Below are positions 43,188 through 53,013 of a DNA stretch of 64,000 bases, piece by piece. The position numbers were made by a program, and so were the translations under genes. The stretch lies in the NCBI RefSeq assembly GCF_022179445.1, contig NZ_BPQU01000015.1:1-64000 (forward strand), read 5' to 3'. The stretch's first letter is position 1. The number at the start of each line of letters is the position of its first letter. The stretch is from Methylobacterium mesophilicum (GTDB lineage: Bacteria; Pseudomonadota; Alphaproteobacteria; Rhizobiales; Beijerinckiaceae). The notes below the pieces were generated by a model, which was given only the letters and a program-made list of their open reading frames with translations, had not been told where the DNA came from and made no database searches.

Positions 43188-44666
43188 ATGAACTTGCTGT
43201 TCGATAAGGATCTCCGCTCGAAAGTGGAGGCCCTGGACCGGTCTCAGGCCGTCATCGAATTCGCCCTCGACGGCACGATCCTGACGGCCAACAAGAACTT
43301 CCTCGACGCGGTCGGCTACAGCCTCGACGAGATCCGCGGCCAGTCCCACCCGATGCTGGTCGCCCCGGCCATCCGGGAGACGGACGCCTACCGCGCGTTC
43401 TGGGCGGCGCTCCGGCGCGGCGAGTTCCAGGCGGGCGAGTTCAAGCGCATCGGCAAGGACGGCCGCGAGATCTGGCTGCAGGCGACCTACAATCCGATCC
43501 TCGACCGCCGCGGCAAGCCGATCAAAGTCGTCAAGTTCGCCGCCGACGTCACCGCGCAGGTGATGCGCACCATCGCGTACGAGGGGCAGATCGCGGCGAT
43601 CAACCGGTCGCAGGCGGTGATCGCGTTCGCCCTGGACGGCACGATCCTGACCGCGAACGAGAACTTCCTCACCACCCTGGGATATCGGCTGGACGAGATC
43701 CAAGGCCGCCACCACGGCCTGTTCATCGACCAGACCGAGCGCGACAGCGCCGCATACCGGCGCTTCTGGGAGGATCTGGGCCGCGGCGAGAGCCGGATGG
43801 CCGAGTACAAGCGCCTCGCGAAGGGTGGGCGCGAGGTCTTCATCCTGGGCAGCTACAACCCGATCTTCGACCGTGACGGGCGCGTCATCACGATCGTCAA
43901 GTTCGCCACCGACGTCACCGCCGCGGTGCTGGAGCGCCGGCGCCGGGCCGACCTTCAGAGCGCCCTCGCGCGCGACCTCACCGCGATCGCGGAGGCCGCC
44001 TCCGGCGTCTCGCAGCAGGCCGGACAGGCCGCCCAATCATCGACGCACGTCTCCGGCGACATCCAGATGGTGGCCTCGGGCGCCGAGGAACTGGCCGCCT
44101 CGGTCTCCGAGATCAGCGCGCAGGTCGTGCAAGCATCCGAGATCTCCGGGCAGGCCGTGAGCCAGGCCCGGGAGACGCAGCGGATCATCGCCGGCCTCAG
44201 CGCGTCGGCCGCCCAGATCGGCGAGGTCGTCGCGCTGATCCAGAGCATCGCGGCGCAGACCAACCTGCTGGCGCTCAACGCCACCATCGAGGCGGCCCGG
44301 GCCGGCGAGGCGGGCCGGGGCTTCGTGGTGGTCGCCGCCGAAGTCAAGGAGCTGGCCAACCAGACCGCCCGGGCCACCGAGCAGATCGGCGCGCACATCT
44401 CCGGGAGCCAGGAGGCCACCCGGGGCGCCGTGGCGGCGATCGACGCGATCCAGGGCACGATCGTGCGGCTCAACGAGGTCGCCACCGCGATCTCGACCGC
44501 GGTCGAGGAGCAATCCGCCGTCACCCGCGAGATGTCGGCGAGCATGCAGGCGGCCGCGCAGGGCGTCGGCTCGATCACCGGCAGCCTCGATCTGATCGCC
44601 CGATCCGCCCGGCAGGCGGACGGCGCCACGCAGCAATTGCGCGCCGCCGCACAGGACGCCACTTGA
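43188..44666 (+). CDS. Soluble methyl-accepting chemotaxis protein with two PAS domains
   Basis: A 492-residue receptor without transmembrane helices. Two PAS domains (residues about 15-130 and 137-252) are close duplicates: [20 protein letters not shown] and [20 protein letters not shown]. The MCP signalling hairpin (260-485) contains [20 protein letters not shown], which binds CheA/CheW. The cytoplasmic location suggests sensing of internal redox or energy state through PAS-bound cofactors. The ATG at 43188 is used; an ATG at 43181 hits an early stop. Confidence 0.93.
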   Translation: MNLLFDKDLRSKVEALDRSQAVIEFALDGTILTANKNFLDAVGYSLDEIRGQSHPMLVAPAIRETDAYRAFWAALRRGEFQAGEFKRIGKDGREIWLQATYNPILDRRGKPIKVVKFAADVTAQVMRTIAYEGQIAAINRSQAVIAFALDGTILTANENFLTTLGYRLDEIQGRHHGLFIDQTERDSAAYRRFWEDLGRGESRMAEYKRLAKGGREVFILGSYNPIFDRDGRVITIVKFATDVTAAVLERRRRADLQSALARDLTAIAEAASGVSQQAGQAAQSSTHVSGDIQMVASGAEELAASVSEISAQVVQASEISGQAVSQARETQRIIAGLSASAAQIGEVVALIQSIAAQTNLLALNATIEAARAGEAGRGFVVVAAEVKELANQTARATEQIGAHISGSQEATRGAVAAIDAIQGTIVRLNEVATAISTAVEEQSAVTREMSASMQAAAQGVGSITGSLDLIARSARQADGATQQLRAAAQDAT

Positions 44667-44723
44667 CCGCCTGCGGGACCGCGACCCGGTTCCCGACGAC
44701 CCGGAGGACGATCCGAGACCCCC

Positions 44724-45398
44724 ATGTGCAACCTCTACAGCCTGCGCACCGGCCCCGCCGGGCTGCGCCGCGCCTTCGGAACCGTCGGCGACCGCACCGG
44801 CAACCTGCCGCCGCTGCCCGCGATCTTCCCCGACCAGATGGCCCCGGTGGTCTGGAACGGGCCGGAGGGCCGGGAACTCGCCCTGATGCGCTGGGGCATT
44901 CCCGGCCCGAAGGCCTTCGGCGAGCACCCCGTCACCAACGTCCGCAACGCCGCGAGCCCGCACTGGCGCCCCTGGCTGGGCCCGGCCCACCGCTGCCTGG
45001 TGCCGGCCAACGCGTTCAGCGAGTACGCCGACGCGAAGCCGCGCAAGATCCCGGTCTGGTTCGCCTGCGACGAGGACCGTCCGCTCTTCGCCTTCGCGGG
45101 GATCTGGCGGCCCTGGACCGGCGTGCGCGGGACCAAGCGGGAGAACCCGGACCGCGTCCCCGAGGAGCACCGGCTGTTCTCGTTCCTGACCACGGAGGCG
45201 AACGGGGTCGTCGGCCCGGTCCACCCCAAGGCGATGCCGGTCGTCCTCACCGAGCCGGAGGAATGGGCGGCCTGGCTGGAGGCTCCGACCGCCGAGGCGC
45301 TCAAGCTGCAGCGCCCGTTGCCGGATTCGGCCCTGCGCGAGGTGGCCCGGGGCGAGCGCTCGGACGGCGCCGCGCCGGATGCCGAGCCCGAGGCGTGA
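44724..45398 (+). CDS. SOS response-associated peptidase family protein (SRAP/YedK)
   Basis: A 224-residue SRAP domain protein. The catalytic Cys2 follows the initiator Met (MCNLYSL), with the conserved NVRNA and AFSEY motifs and IPVWFACDEDRPLFAFAGIW. SRAP proteins form covalent crosslinks with abasic sites in single-stranded DNA to protect them. Located 57 bases after the chemoreceptor, with its own start. Confidence 0.92.
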   Translation: MCNLYSLRTGPAGLRRAFGTVGDRTGNLPPLPAIFPDQMAPVVWNGPEGRELALMRWGIPGPKAFGEHPVTNVRNAASPHWRPWLGPAHRCLVPANAFSEYADAKPRKIPVWFACDEDRPLFAFAGIWRPWTGVRGTKRENPDRVPEEHRLFSFLTTEANGVVGPVHPKAMPVVLTEPEEWAAWLEAPTAEALKLQRPLPDSALREVARGERSDGAAPDAEPEA

Positions 45399-45419
45399 CC
45401 GCGGGCTGCGGCGTTCCGG

Positions 45420-45680
45420 TCACTGGATCGAGCCGCCGTCGGGCGTCTGAAGAAGCCGCAGGGCCTCGCCCAGCACCGCGTGCAGGTCGGCCGCGCCCTG
45501 CAGGCTGAGGGGAAGCCCGACCCGCTGACCGAGGATCGTATCGAGGACGACCATGGCGAGGTCCTCGCCGACGAGCAGGCTTGGCTTCGGCAGGCAGAGC
45601 GGCAGGACGAAGTCGCCCTCCGTCTCGCCGAGGACGTCGATGGCGTCGCCAGGTCGAAAGGGCTTGGTCTTGTCGTTCAT
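45420..45680 (-). CDS. Hypothetical protein
   Basis: An 86-residue protein with no signal or membrane segment, starting MNDKTKPFRPGDAIDVLGE. I do not recognise a family. It lies 22 bases from the convergent SRAP stop and has the coding bias of neighbours. Confidence 0.6.
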   Translation of the reverse strand: MNDKTKPFRPGDAIDVLGETEGDFVLPLCLPKPSLLVGEDLAMVVLDTILGQRVGLPLSLQGAADLHAVLGEALRLLQTPDGGSIQ

Positions 45681-45787
45681 CGCGGCCTGACCTCGCGGGC
45701 ATGTCCGGTATGACGGATGAAACGCTACGCGATCGGGAGCCCGCGGGCCAGCCTCGGGCGCGGGCGATTACCTCGGAGGATGATGCG

Positions 45788-46144
45788 TCAGCGCTCCCCG
45801 TCCGGGAGGCGCCGCGTCCGGACCGTCAGCGTGTCGATCTCCAGGGATCGGACCTTCAGGGATCCCACCTCCAGAGAGTCCACCTGCAGGGAGTCCACCT
45901 GCAAGGCCCCGACCCGGGCGCGGCCGACCGACAACCGGCCGATCGCGAAGGCGCCCAGCGCCACCGCGCCGAAGGCCAAGGCCCCGATCGCCAACGCCCC
46001 CACCGCGGAGGCGCCGACCGCCCCGGCTCCAACGGCTCCGGCTCCGATGGCCCCTGCCCCGATGGCCCTTGCCCCGAGCGCGGCCGGGTCGCGGGACCGG
46101 GCGGCTCCGGCCCCGACCGGGCGGCGCGTCATCTCCTCGGGCAT
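45788..46144 (-). CDS. Pentapeptide-periodic repeat protein
   Basis: About 118 residues. From residue 25 the sequence repeats every five residues: AIGAG, AVGAG, AVGAS, AIGAL, AFGAV, ALGAF, AIGRL, SVGRA, RVGAL, QVDSL (twice), EVGSL, KVRSL, EIDTL. The central position is always hydrophobic (I/V/L/F). This periodicity matches pentapeptide-type or left-handed beta-helix coils, but the composition is Gly/Ala-rich at first and charged at the end. No signal peptide. The start (MPEEMTRRP, 46144) is uncertain; an ORF from 46195 exists. Confidence 0.6.
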   Translation of the reverse strand: MPEEMTRRPVGAGAARSRDPAALGARAIGAGAIGAGAVGAGAVGASAVGALAIGALAFGAVALGAFAIGRLSVGRARVGALQVDSLQVDSLEVGSLKVRSLEIDTLTVRTRRLPDGER

Positions 46145-46273
46145 CCGGGATCCTCTGGCGGCGGATCCTCGGGTATCGCCCTCCCTCCGGAGCACGGCAA
46201 GGCCGGAGCGCGCGCGGCGGCCCCCAGGTGGGGCGGACCGGTCAGTAGAGCCGCGTATTTCGGGACGCGCCCC

Positions 46274-47485
46274 TCAAGGCCAGACCCGGATCGCCACCGG
46301 GCGGCGCACCAGGTCCCGGTCGGAGGTGATCGTGCAGCCCTCGACGCGCAGGGTCGCGTAGGTCAGCAGCGCTCCGTCGCCGACATCGTCGAAGTTGCGG
46401 CCCCGCGCGCCCGGATCGAGGAGCGACGGGTAGGCGATCAGCGGCGCGGTCGCCATGCAGGGATCGTCGTACAGGGTCGCGCCTTCGAGGAGCAGGCGCG
46501 GCGTGTCCCAGGCGAGCAGGTCGCGCGAGGTGGTCCAGTAGAAGCCGGAGCGTGCGAAGGTGCCGCCGACCTTGGCCATGAACACAGCGATCCAGGCGCC
46601 CGTGGCCCGGTGGCGGACGACCGCGCCGACCGGCCCCGGGAACGGCCCCACGGGCCGGCAGGTGGCCGGCAGCGCGACGGCGGCGCGGTACGGATCCGGG
46701 AAGGCGGCGGTGAAGCCGGCGCCGGTCCAGGCGCGCCAGCGGGTCGGATCCGCCGGATCGTCGCTGCGGAACAGGCAGACGCCGGCCGCCTGGTCGCTGC
46801 CGGGGCGATCCCAGCCCGTGGTCGAGGCCAGAAAGTAGCGCCAGCGCCCGTCCGCCACGATGTTCGACGGGTTGAAGAAGCCCCGGTGCCGGCCCTGGTC
46901 GACCTCCTGCCGGAACGGCGCGCTGGCCACCACGACGGGCGGGCTCCGCCGCAGGACGCTGCGCCCGCCATCCGTCGAGGCGGCCGCCGTGATCGTGTTG
47001 TACCAGCACGCCATGTAGGACCCCGCCGGGCAGCGGCCGGGATGCTCGTTGGCCTGGTACTCGTGGTGCAGCAGTGCGGCGACGCGGCTGCCGTCCTCGG
47101 TCCAGGTGGCGGTGATCCAGGACCGGTCGTCATAGGCCGCCGGGTCGGCCTTCTCGCCCGAATCGAGCACGACGGCGCAGTCGAGCTTGAGGTGGTCGAG
47201 GTCCGGCCCGCGCAGGGCGCGGTTGCGGTAATGCATCCCGAACACCGCCACAGCCCCGGCGGCGTCGCGGAACGCCCGGGCCGGCGCGTCCGGGACGTCG
47301 GCGCCGTCGCAGGCATCGCGGCCGGCCTTGAACACCACGGCGGGCGGCCCGACCAGGGTCAGGGCCGAGAGGGGCGGCTCGGCGGCGGCCCGGGCGGGCG
47401 GGGGGATGAACAGGACGAGCGTCGAGAGGGCGGCGGCAAGCAAAGCGGAACGCTGCCGGATCCCTCCCCACGCAGCGGCTGTCAT
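46274..47485 (-). CDS. Secreted protein of unknown function
   Basis: A 403-residue protein with a signal peptide (residues about 1-34, ending PPPARAAAE). The mature part is Trp/Tyr/Asp-rich with propeller-like blocks (FFNPSNIVADGRWRYFLAS, then GFYWTTSRDLLAWDTPRLLLEG), which recalls glycosidase-type beta-propellers; I cannot name the family. At least six cysteines suggest disulfides. The ATG at 47485 is the first that gives the signal peptide. The upstream region holds palindromic repeats. Confidence 0.75.
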   Translation of the reverse strand: MTAAAWGGIRQRSALLAAALSTLVLFIPPPARAAAEPPLSALTLVGPPAVVFKAGRDACDGADVPDAPARAFRDAAGAVAVFGMHYRNRALRGPDLDHLKLDCAVVLDSGEKADPAAYDDRSWITATWTEDGSRVAALLHHEYQANEHPGRCPAGSYMACWYNTITAAASTDGGRSVLRRSPPVVVASAPFRQEVDQGRHRGFFNPSNIVADGRWRYFLASTTGWDRPGSDQAAGVCLFRSDDPADPTRWRAWTGAGFTAAFPDPYRAAVALPATCRPVGPFPGPVGAVVRHRATGAWIAVFMAKVGGTFARSGFYWTTSRDLLAWDTPRLLLEGATLYDDPCMATAPLIAYPSLLDPGARGRNFDDVGDGALLTYATLRVEGCTITSDRDLVRRPVAIRVWP

Positions 47486-47516
47486 AGTGACGGATCGGCC
47501 CCTGCAGGCCGCGACA

Positions 47517-47597
47517 GGCCCCCTCTCCCGCACGGGAGAGGGGACCCGCGCCCCGTCTTGAGATGGGTGAACACCCTCCCCCGCAGAGGGGTGAGGG
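47517..47597. repeat. Partial copies of two palindromic repeat types
   Basis: CCCTCTCCCGCACGGGAGAGGGG (47521-47543) is one hairpin of the element seen whole in phnJ and near radA. CACCCTCCCCCGCAGAGGGG followed by TGAGGG (47571-47597) resembles an arm of the inverted repeat at 59800-59971. They lie between divergent genes 46274-47485 and nnrU. Confidence 0.7.
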
Positions 47598-47747
47598 AGA
47601 AGCGGCGCCGCTCCGCCCCGCATCCCGTACGCCGAGTCCATCACTGAAATCCGGGTGCGTCCCGGCCACGCCTGGACAAAGCACGCCAGATTCGCTTGAG
47701 AACGGTTACAGAGTACTTGCCGACCGGCTGTCGCTCGAAAGTCCTTC

Positions 47748-48356
47748 ATGCTTCTCCTGATCCTCGGGCTCGTGCTGTTCCTCGGCACGCATGCCTTCTC
47801 GATGGTACGCTCCCAGCGCGCCGCGATCGTCGGCCGGGTCGGCGAGGGCCGGTACAAGCTCGGCTACACCGCCCTGTCGCTGCTCGGGCTGGTGCTGATC
47901 GGGGTCGGCTTCCACGATTACCGGCTCAGCGGCTACATCCCGGTCTGGGATCCGCCGGTCTGGACGCGCCACCTAGCCCTGACGCTCGTCTGGCTCGCCT
48001 TCGTGTGCCTCGCCGCCGCCTACCTGCCGGGGCACATCCGGGCGAAGGCCAAGCACCCGATGCTGCTCGCGGTGAAGATCTGGGCGACCGCCCACCTGCT
48101 CGCCAACGGCGATCTCGGCTCGATCCTGCTGTTCGGCGGCTTCCTGGCCTGGGCGGTGGCGGCGCGGATCAGCGCCAAGCGCCGGGCGCTCGCTCCGGGG
48201 GCGGTCGTCGCCCAGCACGGGGGCGCCGTCGCGGCCCCGCATGGCTGGCGCAACGACATCCTGGCCGTGGTGATCGGGACGGCGGTCTGGTTCGTGTTCT
48301 CCCGCTACCTGCACTACCCGCTGATCGGCGTCTCGGTCTGGCCCGGCACGGCCTGA
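47748..48356 (+). CDS. NnrU family membrane protein
   Basis: A 202-residue polytopic membrane protein with about five helices. NnrU blocks such as FLGTHAFSMVRSQRAAI, LGYTALSLLGLVLIG and KHPMLLAVKIWATAHLLANGD are present. NnrU proteins accompany denitrification or nitrite metabolism in some alphaproteobacteria and are related to methanethiol-oxidation MddA-like methyltransferases; the role here is open since no nir/nor genes are near. Confidence 0.9.
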   Translation: MLLLILGLVLFLGTHAFSMVRSQRAAIVGRVGEGRYKLGYTALSLLGLVLIGVGFHDYRLSGYIPVWDPPVWTRHLALTLVWLAFVCLAAAYLPGHIRAKAKHPMLLAVKIWATAHLLANGDLGSILLFGGFLAWAVAARISAKRRALAPGAVVAQHGGAVAAPHGWRNDILAVVIGTAVWFVFSRYLHYPLIGVSVWPGTA

Positions 48357-48463
48357 GGCCACCGCCGACCACACCCGCTGTCGCCAACCCGGCGCCCGTG
48401 TGTTAGGCGCGGGGCTCGATAGCTGTGCAAGGTGGCCCGCGGACAAGCGCGGGCCGGGAAACG

Positions 48464-49174
48464 ATGGCCGAGAACAACGAGTTCATCCGCGAGGTCGACG
48501 AGGATTATCGCCGCGACCGGATCCTCCAGATCTGGAAGCGCTACAGCGGCGTGATCATCGCGCTCGCCGTGCTCCTGGTGGTGGGCGTGGCCGGCTGGCG
48601 CTACTGGCAGAATCAGCAGCGCGTGGCCGCCGAGACCGCCTCGGTGCGGTTCGACGAGGCCAACCGCCTCGCCCGGGACGGCAAGGTCGCGGAAGCCGAC
48701 ACGATCTTCGACGCGCTGGAGCAGCAGGGTCCGGCCGGCTACCGGCTGCTCGCCCGGTTCCGCGCTGCCGCCGAAACCGCCAAGCGCGACCCCGAGGCGG
48801 GTGCCAAGGACTTCGATACGCTGGCCGGCGACAGCGGCCTCGGCGACGGCCTGCGCGACCTCGCGCGGCTGCGCGCGGCGCTGCTGCGCCTCGACAGCCC
48901 GAACCCGGACCCGGCTCTGGCCAACCTCCAGGGGCTCGCGGCCGGAACCCCGTTCCGCCACACCGCCCGCGAAATGCTCGGTCTCGCCGCCCTGAAGAAG
49001 GGCGATTTCGAGGAAGCCGGCCGCTGGTTCGACCAGCTCTCGGCCGATCCCGAGACACCCCGGAATCTGCGTGAGCGGATCGAGGTCTACGCGGCGCTCG
49101 TAGCGGGCGGCCCGGTCACCGTGACCGAGGCCAAGCCCGAAGTCGCCGCCCCGCCCCCGCCGATCACGCGCTGA
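48464..49174 (+). CDS. YfgM-like TPR membrane protein
   Basis: A 236-residue protein with one N-terminal transmembrane helix ([19 protein letters not shown], residues about 27-46) and a TPR-like helical repeat domain facing the periplasm. Its position immediately upstream of der is the conserved arrangement (yfgM-yfgL-der in E. coli). E. coli YfgM works with PpiD near the Sec translocon. The start at 48464 ([11 protein letters not shown]) is the family start. Confidence 0.88.
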   Translation: MAENNEFIREVDEDYRRDRILQIWKRYSGVIIALAVLLVVGVAGWRYWQNQQRVAAETASVRFDEANRLARDGKVAEADTIFDALEQQGPAGYRLLARFRAAAETAKRDPEAGAKDFDTLAGDSGLGDGLRDLARLRAALLRLDSPNPDPALANLQGLAAGTPFRHTAREMLGLAALKKGDFEEAGRWFDQLSADPETPRNLRERIEVYAALVAGGPVTVTEAKPEVAAPPPPITR

Positions 49175-49205
49175 TTTTTTTTCGTCGACCATTTCGAGAC
49201 AGACC

Positions 49206-50552
49206 ATGGATATGCCGACCGTCGCGATCGTCGGGAGGCCGAACGTCGGCAAGTCGACCCTGTTCAACCGCCTCGTGGGCAAGAAGCTCGCGCTCGTGGA
49301 CGACCGGCCGGGGGTGACCCGCGACCGGCGCGAGGGCGATGTCGCGTTCGGCGGCCTCCACTTCCGGGTGATCGACACAGCCGGGCTGGAGGAATCGGAC
49401 GCCGCCACCCTGACCGGCCGGATGCGGATGCAGACCGAGGCGGCGATCCTCGCCGCCGACGTGGTGCTGTTCGTGATCGACGCCCGCGCCGGCGTGCTGC
49501 CGGCCGACCAGCCCTTCGCCGAGCTGGTGCGCCGGGCCGGCTGCCCGGTCATCCTGATCGCCAACAAGGCCGAGGGCGGCACCGGGCTCGCCGGGGCCTA
49601 CGAGGCCTTCACCCTCGGTCTCGGCGACCCGATCCCGTTCTCGGCCGAGCACGGCGAGGGCCTGGGCGAGCTGCACGAGACGCTGAAAGGCGTCCTGCCC
49701 AAGCGCGACGAGGACGACGAGGATGAGGACGCCCCCGGCGGCCGCTCCCTGAAGGTCGCCATCGTGGGCCGCCCGAATGCCGGAAAGTCCACGCTGATCA
49801 ACCGCATGCTCGGCGAAGACCGGCTGCTGGTCGGCCCCGAAGCCGGCATCACCCGCGATTCGATTTCCTTGGATTGGGAATGGCGCGGGCGGAAAATCAA
49901 GCTGCACGACACGGCCGGGATGCGCCGCCGCGCCCGGATCGACGACAAGCTGGAAAAACTCGCGGTCTCGGACGGGTTGCGCGCCGTGCGCTTCGCCGAG
50001 GTGGTGGTGGTGCTGCTCGACGCCACGATCCCGTTCGAGAAGCAGGACCTGACCATCATCGACCTGGTCGAGAGCGAGGGCCGGGCTGTGGTGATCGGCC
50101 TGAACAAGTGGGATCTCGTCGCCGACCAGCCGGGCCTGCTCAAGCAGCTGCGCGAGGATTGCACCCGCCTGCTGCCGCAGGTGCGCGGCGTCGCGGTGGT
50201 GCCGCTCTCGGGGCTCGCCGGCGACGGCCTCGACAAGCTGATGCAGGCGGTGGTGCAGGCCTCGGAGGTCTGGGACAAGCGGATCTCGACCTCGCGCATC
50301 AACGACTGGCTGAACGAGGCGACCTCGCGCAACCCGCCCCCGGCGGTGTCGGGCCGGCGGATCAAGATCCGCTACGCCACCCAGGTGAAGAGCCGGCCGC
50401 CGCATTTCGCGCTGTTCGGCAACCAGCTCAACGCCTTGCCGAAATCCTACACCCGCTACCTGGTCAACGGCCTGCGCGAGGCGTTCGAGCTGCCGGGCAC
50501 GCCGATCCGCCTGAGCTTGCGGACCTCGCAGAACCCGTTCGACAAGGGCTGA
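49206..50552 (+). CDS. der: Ribosome-associated GTPase Der
   Basis: A 448-residue GTPase with two tandem G domains: GRPNVGKST and DTAG in the first, [18 protein letters not shown] and NKWD in the second, then a KH-like C-terminal domain. It is needed for 50S subunit maturation. An acidic linker ([11 protein letters not shown]) separates the G domains. It starts with ATG at 49206; an ATG two codons later is an alternative. Confidence 0.96.
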   Translation: MDMPTVAIVGRPNVGKSTLFNRLVGKKLALVDDRPGVTRDRREGDVAFGGLHFRVIDTAGLEESDAATLTGRMRMQTEAAILAADVVLFVIDARAGVLPADQPFAELVRRAGCPVILIANKAEGGTGLAGAYEAFTLGLGDPIPFSAEHGEGLGELHETLKGVLPKRDEDDEDEDAPGGRSLKVAIVGRPNAGKSTLINRMLGEDRLLVGPEAGITRDSISLDWEWRGRKIKLHDTAGMRRRARIDDKLEKLAVSDGLRAVRFAEVVVVLLDATIPFEKQDLTIIDLVESEGRAVVIGLNKWDLVADQPGLLKQLREDCTRLLPQVRGVAVVPLSGLAGDGLDKLMQAVVQASEVWDKRISTSRINDWLNEATSRNPPPAVSGRRIKIRYATQVKSRPPHFALFGNQLNALPKSYTRYLVNGLREAFELPGTPIRLSLRTSQNPFDKG

Positions 50553-50561
50553 GGCGGCCGG

Positions 50562-51680
50562 TCACCGAGCCGCGTCAGCGATCCAGTCCACAGCGGCCGA
50601 CAGGGCGGCGCGCTCGTCCTTTCCGTCGGCCAGGGCCGCCTCGTAGGCGCCGACCTGCCCGTCCGCGCTGGTGCCCTCGGTGACGATCGCCCGGGCGCGG
50701 GCGACGTCCGCGGCGCAACCGAGCGCGTCGGCATCCTCCGCCACCAGGGCCAGCACCGCCTCCAGCGCCTCGACGAACGGCACCGCCTCGCCCCGCGCCT
50801 CGTCGATCAGCGTCGCGCGTACGCCGCTGTGCTGGGCCCGCCACAGGTTTTCCGAGGCCAGGGCGCGCGAGACGCCGTCGAGTCCGGCATTCAGCGCCGG
50901 ACGGCGCACGCACAGGCGCACCAGGCAGCGATACAGGGCGGCGATGCAGAACGAATCGTCGAGCCGGGTGCAGGCGTCGGCGATGCGCAGCTCCAGGGTC
51001 GGGAACTTGATGGAGGGCCGCAGCGACCACCAGAGAAAACTCGCATCCGCGATGGCGCCGGAGCGGGTCATGATCTCCACGAACCGGGCATGCGCGGCTG
51101 AGTCCGAAAAAATCTCGGGCAGTCCGGTGCGGGGCAACTCGCCGAACACGCTGAGCCGGTAGGCCATCAGCCCGGTCGCCTCGCCCTGCCAGAACGGCGA
51201 GGAGGCCGAGAGCGCCAGCAGCAGCGGCTGGAACGGCAGCAGCCGGTTCATCAGGTCGATCCGGGCGTCCGGGTCCGGCACCTCGACATGGACGTGCATG
51301 CCGCAGATCAGCGCCCGCCGTGCCGCGATGCCGACATCCGACAGGATGCCCTTGTACCGCTCGCCGTCCGTGGCGGTCTGGCGGGACCAGCGCGCGAGCG
51401 GATGGGTGCCGCAGGCGAGCAGGCTCAAGCCGTTCTCGGCCGCGATGCCGGCGAGCTGCGCCCGCTGGCCACCGAGATTGTTGCGCGCCGCCTGCGCGTC
51501 GTCCAGCGGCGGCGTGCAGACCTCGACCTGCGCGGCGACCAGCTCCCGCCCGGTCTCGGGCAGCTCCGCCTGCACCCGGGCATGGAAGCCGGCCAAGTCG
51601 CCCCGGGGCGTGCCGCGGGTCTCGGCATCGGCGAGGAAATACTCTTCCTCGATGCCGAAGCGGTAGCTGTGGGCGCTCAT
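50562..51680 (-). CDS. YbdK-type carboxylate-amine ligase (GCS2 family)
   Basis: A 372-residue ATP-dependent ligase. The N-terminal FGIEEEYFLAD and ICGMHVHVEVPD metal/ATP-site motifs, with WWSLRPSIKFPTLELRIADA, are typical of the GCS2 family. E. coli YbdK has weak glutamate-cysteine ligase activity; the physiological substrate is unresolved. Convergent with der, separated by 9 bases. ATG at 51680. Confidence 0.88.
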   Translation of the reverse strand: MSAHSYRFGIEEEYFLADAETRGTPRGDLAGFHARVQAELPETGRELVAAQVEVCTPPLDDAQAARNNLGGQRAQLAGIAAENGLSLLACGTHPLARWSRQTATDGERYKGILSDVGIAARRALICGMHVHVEVPDPDARIDLMNRLLPFQPLLLALSASSPFWQGEATGLMAYRLSVFGELPRTGLPEIFSDSAAHARFVEIMTRSGAIADASFLWWSLRPSIKFPTLELRIADACTRLDDSFCIAALYRCLVRLCVRRPALNAGLDGVSRALASENLWRAQHSGVRATLIDEARGEAVPFVEALEAVLALVAEDADALGCAADVARARAIVTEGTSADGQVGAYEAALADGKDERAALSAAVDWIADAAR

Positions 51681-51741
51681 CTGCGTCTCCGGACACGCAA
51701 CTCGCACGCTAACGCGCCGGGCTGCCCGAAGATGCCGCTCC

Positions 51742-52149
51742 TCAGGGCCGCAGCGCCCCGCCCACCAGCCAGGCCGGGTCGAACCAGCGGTCGGCCTCGC
51801 CGTCGTAGGGCAGGCGGGTGATGTCCCAGTTCTGGATGTACTTGGCGTAGACGTTCCACACCGCGATGCCGCCGCCGACAAAAATCCGCCGGCCGGGGTA
51901 GCGCTTGAGCACCTGCTCGGGATCCTCGTGACTGCGGATCACATCGATGGTGCGGTCCTTGAACGCGAAGTCCGGGACAGAGGCCACGGTCTTCGGCCCC
52001 GCGATCAGCACGTGGCCCATGGTGAGGGCGAAGAAGCGCGTCACGTCCTCCACGAACAGCGGGTCGGTATTGCCCTCCCAGGGCAGGTGCCCGTTCAGGC
52101 CGAGCTGGCCGCGCAGGCCGATCGCACAGATGCAGCGGACGTCGATCAT
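51742..52149 (-). CDS. DHFR-family reductase, candidate dihydromethanopterin reductase (DmrA-like)
   Basis: A 135-residue DHFR-fold protein with ICAIGLRGQLGLNGHLPWEG (nicotinamide/substrate loop) and GRRIFVGGGIAVW (NADPH site). It is shorter than classical DHFR (about 160). In Methylorubrum extorquens the DHFR-like DmrA reduces dihydromethanopterin for the H4MPT formaldehyde-oxidation pathway; size and divergence fit, but a folate reductase cannot be excluded. The ATG at 52149 is chosen over a TTG at 52161. It ends 62 bases before the YbdK-type ligase start. Confidence 0.72.
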   Translation of the reverse strand: MIDVRCICAIGLRGQLGLNGHLPWEGNTDPLFVEDVTRFFALTMGHVLIAGPKTVASVPDFAFKDRTIDVIRSHEDPEQVLKRYPGRRIFVGGGIAVWNVYAKYIQNWDITRLPYDGEADRWFDPAWLVGGALRP

Positions 52150-52166
52150 CGTAAATCCCAAACCCT

Positions 52167-52206
52167 GCGGGCTCCGCCCGCAACCCGCCGGGGCCGCAGG
52201 CCCCGG
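52167..52206. repeat. Double hairpin between DHFR-like and SDR genes
   Basis: GCGGGC-TCC-GCCCGC (52167-52181) and CCGGGGCC-GCA-GGCCCCGG (52188-52206) lie just beyond the SDR stop (52213) on the minus strand and before the DHFR-like start. The composition resembles the other GC-rich double hairpins in the window. A terminator role for the SDR transcript is possible. Confidence 0.6.
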
Positions 52207-52212
52207 ACCCCT

Positions 52213-52962
52213 TTACTCGGGCGCGCGGAACTGCATCACCCGGTCGGTGGGGAAATCGTAGAGCTTGCCGGTCTCGGTCCAGTCCGGCGCGGCGAGCCGC
52301 ACGAAGTGGGGAGCGAGATCCTCGGGGGTCTTGAGGGTCTCGGGATCCTCCCCCGGCATGGCCGAGCGGCGCATGCCGGTGCGCAGCGGCCCCGGGTTGA
52401 GCAGCATCGCCCGGATGGCGGTGGTCTCGTTCTCGGCCGCGTAGGTCCGCACCAGCGCTTCGAGGGCCGCCTTCGAGACCGAATACGGCCCCCAATAGGC
52501 CCGGCATTTCGAGGCCGCGCCCGACGAGACGAAGATCGCCCGGCCGGCATCGGACATGCGCAGCAGCGGGTCCAGCGAGCGGATCAGGCGCCAGTTGGCC
52601 GTGACGTTGACCTGCATCACCTGGTCCCAGACCTTCGGGGTGATGTGGCCGATCGGCATGAGGGCGCCGAGGATGCCGGCATTGCCGACCAGGATGTCGA
52701 GGCGCTTCCAGCGATCGTTGATCGCCGCGCCCAGCCGGTCGATCGCGTCGTAATCGGCGAGGTCGAAGGGCACCAGCGTGGCGCTGGACCCGGCCGCCCG
52801 GATGGCGTCGTCCAGCTCCTCGAGGGCGCCGACCGTGCGGGCCACCGCGACCACGTGGGCTCCGGCCCCGGCCAGCGCGAGGGCGGCGGCGCGCCCGATG
52901 CCGCGGGACGCCCCGGTGACGACCGCCACGCGGCCTTCGAGGATTCTGTGAGACTCAGCCAT
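52213..52962 (-). CDS. Short-chain dehydrogenase/reductase
   Basis: A 249-residue SDR. The cofactor motif VVTGASRGIGRAAALA, the NAG motif VGNAGILG, and the catalytic Ser (VSSGAAS) and YSVSK tetrad are present. The family arrangement places it after purF, as in many alphaproteobacteria. The substrate is unknown. Confidence 0.9.
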   Translation of the reverse strand: MAESHRILEGRVAVVTGASRGIGRAAALALAGAGAHVVAVARTVGALEELDDAIRAAGSSATLVPFDLADYDAIDRLGAAINDRWKRLDILVGNAGILGALMPIGHITPKVWDQVMQVNVTANWRLIRSLDPLLRMSDAGRAIFVSSGAASKCRAYWGPYSVSKAALEALVRTYAAENETTAIRAMLLNPGPLRTGMRRSAMPGEDPETLKTPEDLAPHFVRLAAPDWTETGKLYDFPTDRVMQFRAPE

Positions 52963-53013
52963 GCGCGGGACCTAGCGCATTTCCGTGCCGGGGGGATCGG
53001 AAAATTCCGGTTT

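Noticed and set aside
47569..48356. Open frame crossing from the repeat region into nnrU
   Set aside because: The membrane-protein frame starting at 47748 carries the NnrU features; the overlap is a repeat-driven shadow.
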